NCBI GenBank assembly: GCA_007120745.1
Contig: SKNC01000123.1
Span: 1-15,152 of the forward strand
Length of the DNA: 15,152 nucleotides
From: Bacillota bacterium
GTDB taxonomy: Bacteria; Bacillota; Dethiobacteria; SKNC01
Direction: 5' to 3'
Shown here: positions 12,883-15,152 of the stretch, piece by piece
How positions within the stretch are numbered: position 1 is the stretch's first letter
Layout of the letters: each line of letters opens with the position of its first letter
Position numbers and translations under genes: made by a program
The notes under the pieces: generated by a model
What the model saw: only the letters and a program-made list of their open reading frames with translations
Told to the model about the DNA's origin: nothing
Database searches by the model: none

Positions 12883-14553
12883 TTGCGCAGTCAACGGGTT
12901 ACGAAAGGAATTGAAAGAGCTCCCCACCGGTCCCTGTTTAAGGCCATGGGTTATACCCAGGAGGAGCTGGACCGGCCCCTGGTGGGTGTGGTCAACTCTG
13001 TAAACGAGATTATCCCGGGGCATATTCACCTGGACCAGATTGCAAAAGCGGTGAAGGCCGGGGTATATATGGCCGGGGGTACTCCCATGGAGTTTTCCAC
13101 CATCGGAGTTTGTGACGGCATTGCCATGAACCACGAGGGTATGCATTTTTCCCTGGCCAGCCGGGAAATTATTGCGGATTCTGTAGAGATTATGGCCATG
13201 GCCCACGGGTTTGATGCCCTGGTGTTCATTCCCAACTGCGATAAGATTATTCCCGGCATGCTTATGGCCTGCGCCCGGTTAAATATTCCTTCCATATTTG
13301 TCAGCGGTGGGCCCATGATGGCCGGCCGGTTCCAGGGAAAAGAAGTGGACCTCAGCAATGTTTTTGAGGCGGTAGGTTCTGTGAAGGCGGGGCGCATGTC
13401 CCCCGAAGACCTGGAGGAACTGGAGGAGTGCGCCTGCCCCGGATGCGGTTCCTGTGCCGGCATGTTTACCGCCAATTCCATGAACTGCCTGACCGAGGCT
13501 CTGGGAATGGGCCTTCCGGGGAACGGCACTATTCTGGCGGTGGAGGGGGCCCGAATTCGTCTGGCCAAAGAGGCGGGCATGAAGGTCATGGAGCTTTTGG
13601 AAAAAGAAATACTGCCCCTGGATATCATGAACCGACAGGGATTTGAGAATGCCCTGGCGGCAGACATGGCCCTGGGGTGTTCCACCAATACCGTTCTGCA
13701 CCTGCCGGCCATCGCTTACGAGGCCGGGGTGGAGATGGACTTAACCAGTATCGATGAAATCAGTTCCCGCACGCCCCAGCTGTGTAAGCTGAGCCCTGCG
13801 GGAGCCCACCATATACAGGACCTCAGGGAAGCCGGGGGAATTCAGGCGGTGTTAAAGGAGCTGTCCGAGAGCCAGCTGATCCATCCCCAGGCGCTGACCG
13901 TTACCGCAAGGACGGTGGAGGAAAACCTCCGGGAGGCCCGGGTGCTGGACCGGGAAATTATCCGCAGCGTCCAGGAACCCTACAGCGCCAATGGGGGAAT
14001 TGCCATTCTCCGGGGCAACCTGGCACCAAAAGGAGCGGTGGTCAAGCAGGGGGCGGTGGACCCCGAAATGATGGTCCACCAGGGAAACGCCCGGGTCTTT
14101 GACAGTGAAGAACAGGCTTCGGAGGCTATTTTAGGAGGAAAAATTAAATCCGGAGATGTGATTGTTATCCGTTTTGAAGGGCCCAAGGGGGGTCCAGGGA
14201 TGCGGGAAATGCTCAGCCCCACCGCTTCGGTAGCGGGCATGGGCCTGGATAAAGAGGTTTCCCTGATTACCGACGGCAGGTTTTCCGGGGCCACCCGGGG
14301 GGCCTCCATCGGCCATATTTCCCCTGAGGCCATGGAAAAAGGACCCATCGCCGCGGTGCGGGAGGGGGATCTGATCAAGATTAATATCCCGGAACGTACA
14401 CTGGAGATTGATGTAAGTCCTGAAGAAGTACAAAATCGGTTAAAAGAAATTAAACTGCCTCCCCACAAGTACCAAAGGGGGTACCTGGGCCGGTACAGCC
14501 GGATGGTAACCTCTGCGGACCAGGGGGCAATTTTAAGGAGCGAGGTGAAATAA
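12883..14553 (+). CDS. ilvD: Dihydroxyacid dehydratase
   Basis: IlvD dehydrates 2,3-dihydroxy-isovalerate and -methylvalerate to the keto acids that IlvE aminates. The protein has 556 residues, the family length. The start is TTG 12883, giving MRSQRVTKGIERAPHRSL, with AAGGAG at 12866-12871. Visible motifs are DGIAMNHEGM, the cluster Cys C119 in NCDKIIPGM, C188 and C191 in CPGCGSCAGMF with C185 beside them, and the catalytic-loop serine S468 in DGRFSGATRG. At residue 46 the motif IIPGH has Gly where plant-type [2Fe-2S] enzymes carry a ligand Cys; E. coli IlvD also has PGH and a [4Fe-4S] cluster. This suggests an oxygen-sensitive enzyme and fits an anaerobe. The ilvB start follows 6 bp after the stop. 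Confidence 0.97.
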   Translation: MRSQRVTKGIERAPHRSLFKAMGYTQEELDRPLVGVVNSVNEIIPGHIHLDQIAKAVKAGVYMAGGTPMEFSTIGVCDGIAMNHEGMHFSLASREIIADSVEIMAMAHGFDALVFIPNCDKIIPGMLMACARLNIPSIFVSGGPMMAGRFQGKEVDLSNVFEAVGSVKAGRMSPEDLEELEECACPGCGSCAGMFTANSMNCLTEALGMGLPGNGTILAVEGARIRLAKEAGMKVMELLEKEILPLDIMNRQGFENALAADMALGCSTNTVLHLPAIAYEAGVEMDLTSIDEISSRTPQLCKLSPAGAHHIQDLREAGGIQAVLKELSESQLIHPQALTVTARTVEENLREARVLDREIIRSVQEPYSANGGIAILRGNLAPKGAVVKQGAVDPEMMVHQGNARVFDSEEQASEAILGGKIKSGDVIVIRFEGPKGGPGMREMLSPTASVAGMGLDKEVSLITDGRFSGATRGASIGHISPEAMEKGPIAAVREGDLIKINIPERTLEIDVSPEEVQNRLKEIKLPPHKYQRGYLGRYSRMVTSADQGAILRSEVK

Positions 14554-14558
14554 CGGTT

Positions 14559-15152
14559 ATGAAGATGGCGGGCGCACAAATGGTTGTAGAAGCCCTGAAG
14601 CAGGAAAATGTAGAAGTTATCTTTGGCTATCCCGGGGGTGCGGTACTGCCCCTGTATGATGCCCTGTATGACGCAGATATCCGGCATATTATGCCCCGTC
14701 ACGAGCAGGGGGGGGTCCATGCTGCCGACGGTTATGCCCGGGCCACAGGGAAGACCGGGGTCTGCATTGCCACCTCCGGTCCCGGAGCCACCAACCTGGT
14801 GACAGGAATCGCCAACGCCTATATGGATTCGGTTCCCCTGGTGGCGCTTACCGGGCAGGTGCCCTCGCACCTTATCGGCACCGATGCCTTTCAGGAGGCG
14901 GATATCACCGGGATTACCATGCCCATCACCAAACACAACTACCTGGTAAAAGATGTAAAGGAGATTCCCCGGGTGATTAAGGAGGCCTTTTTCATTGCCT
15001 CCACCGGGAGGCCCGGTCCGGTGCTCATTGACTTTCCCCGGGACATTCTCAATGCCGAAGGTATTTTCAAGTACCCGGAACGGGTGGAAATGAGAGGATA
15101 CAAGCCCACCTACAGCGGCCACGGGGGACAGATTAACCGGGCCATGCGGGTG
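14559..15152 (+). CDS. ilvB: Acetolactate synthase large subunit, 5' part (runs off the right edge)
   Basis: The first 198 codons are open from ATG 14559 to the window end. AHAS condenses two pyruvates, or pyruvate and 2-ketobutyrate, using thiamine diphosphate, the first common step of the pathway. IFGYPGGAVLPLYDAL, E49 in RHEQGGVHAADGYAR (the glutamate that activates ThDP), CIATSGPGATNLVTG and GRPGPVLIDFPRDI are all family motifs. Full proteins are about 550-570 residues, so about two thirds is missing. A GAGGTG at 14542-14547, inside the end of ilvD, lies 11 nt before the ATG. The 5-bp gap after ilvD indicates one transcript. A catabolic AlsS-type enzyme is less likely given the ilvED context. 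Confidence 0.95.
   Translation, partial: MKMAGAQMVVEALKQENVEVIFGYPGGAVLPLYDALYDADIRHIMPRHEQGGVHAADGYARATGKTGVCIATSGPGATNLVTGIANAYMDSVPLVALTGQVPSHLIGTDAFQEADITGITMPITKHNYLVKDVKEIPRVIKEAFFIASTGRPGPVLIDFPRDILNAEGIFKYPERVEMRGYKPTYSGHGGQINRAMRV

Noticed and set aside
13026..13712. Minus-strand open frame of 228 codons opposite ilvD
   Set aside because: Antisense shadow, overlapping another antisense frame in the same place; no protein-like pattern.
13980..15122. Long minus-strand open frame of 380 codons opposite ilvD and ilvB
   Set aside because: It runs antisense to two strongly conserved genes, has no ribosome binding site and a composition typical of an antisense shadow in GC-rich coding DNA.
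1..15152. CRISPR array, tRNA or rRNA genes, insertion sequence or phage genes
   Set aside because: Looked for, since rRNA or tRNA genes often follow gyrA, but no direct-repeat array, cloverleaf, rRNA motif or transposase was seen.

Overview
The window is the replication-origin region of a bacterial chromosome, almost certainly from an anaerobic, low-to-moderate-GC Firmicute of the Clostridia type. The evidence is the gene order rpmH (divergent) - dnaA - dnaN - recF - DUF721 - remB - gyrB - gyrA, strong AGGAGG-type ribosome binding sites, consensus sigma-A promoters, a T-box riboswitch, and a dihydroxyacid dehydratase that looks like the oxygen-sensitive type. I do not name a genus.

Layout. 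1-326: 5' end of rpmH on the minus strand with a consensus promoter, then the upstream origin/dnaA control region, with three DnaA boxes spaced exactly 11 bp apart and a 19-bp inverted repeat near the predicted dnaA start site. 327-1691: dnaA. 1692-1938: the dnaA-dnaN intergenic origin, with DnaA boxes followed by a candidate run of DnaA-trios and an AT-rich unwinding segment. 1939-6943: a tightly packed run of dnaN, recF, a DUF721 (DciA-like) protein with a C-terminal zinc ribbon, remB and gyrB. 7068-9596: gyrA, with Leu at the position equivalent to E. coli GyrA Ser83.

9597-9908 is intergenic and carries a palindromic dispersed repeat and a candidate promoter. 9909-11402 encodes a stand-alone carboxyltransferase of the OadA/PycB/transcarboxylase-5S family without a biotinyl domain. 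11403-11863 is a dense regulatory stretch: consensus promoter, perfect 14-bp palindrome at the predicted start site, strong intrinsic terminator, then a complete T-box leader whose specifier triplet reads GUC (valine). It precedes the branched-chain amino acid genes ilvE (11864-12745), ilvD (12883-14553) and the first 198 codons of ilvB (14559 to the window end).

How the parts work together: the left two thirds hold initiation (DnaA, oriC), processivity (DnaN), gap repair (RecF), a possible helicase loader (DUF721) and supercoiling control (GyrBA). The right third makes valine, leucine and isoleucine under apparent tRNA-Val control. A second copy of the palindromic repeat lies between ilvE and ilvD, and a degenerate relative may lie after gyrB. 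No CRISPR array, tRNA, rRNA, transposase or prophage gene was seen. Most of the window is a conventional origin locus; the items most worth following are the promoter-palindrome-terminator unit before the T-box, the origin architecture, the GyrA Leu84 and the dispersed repeats.
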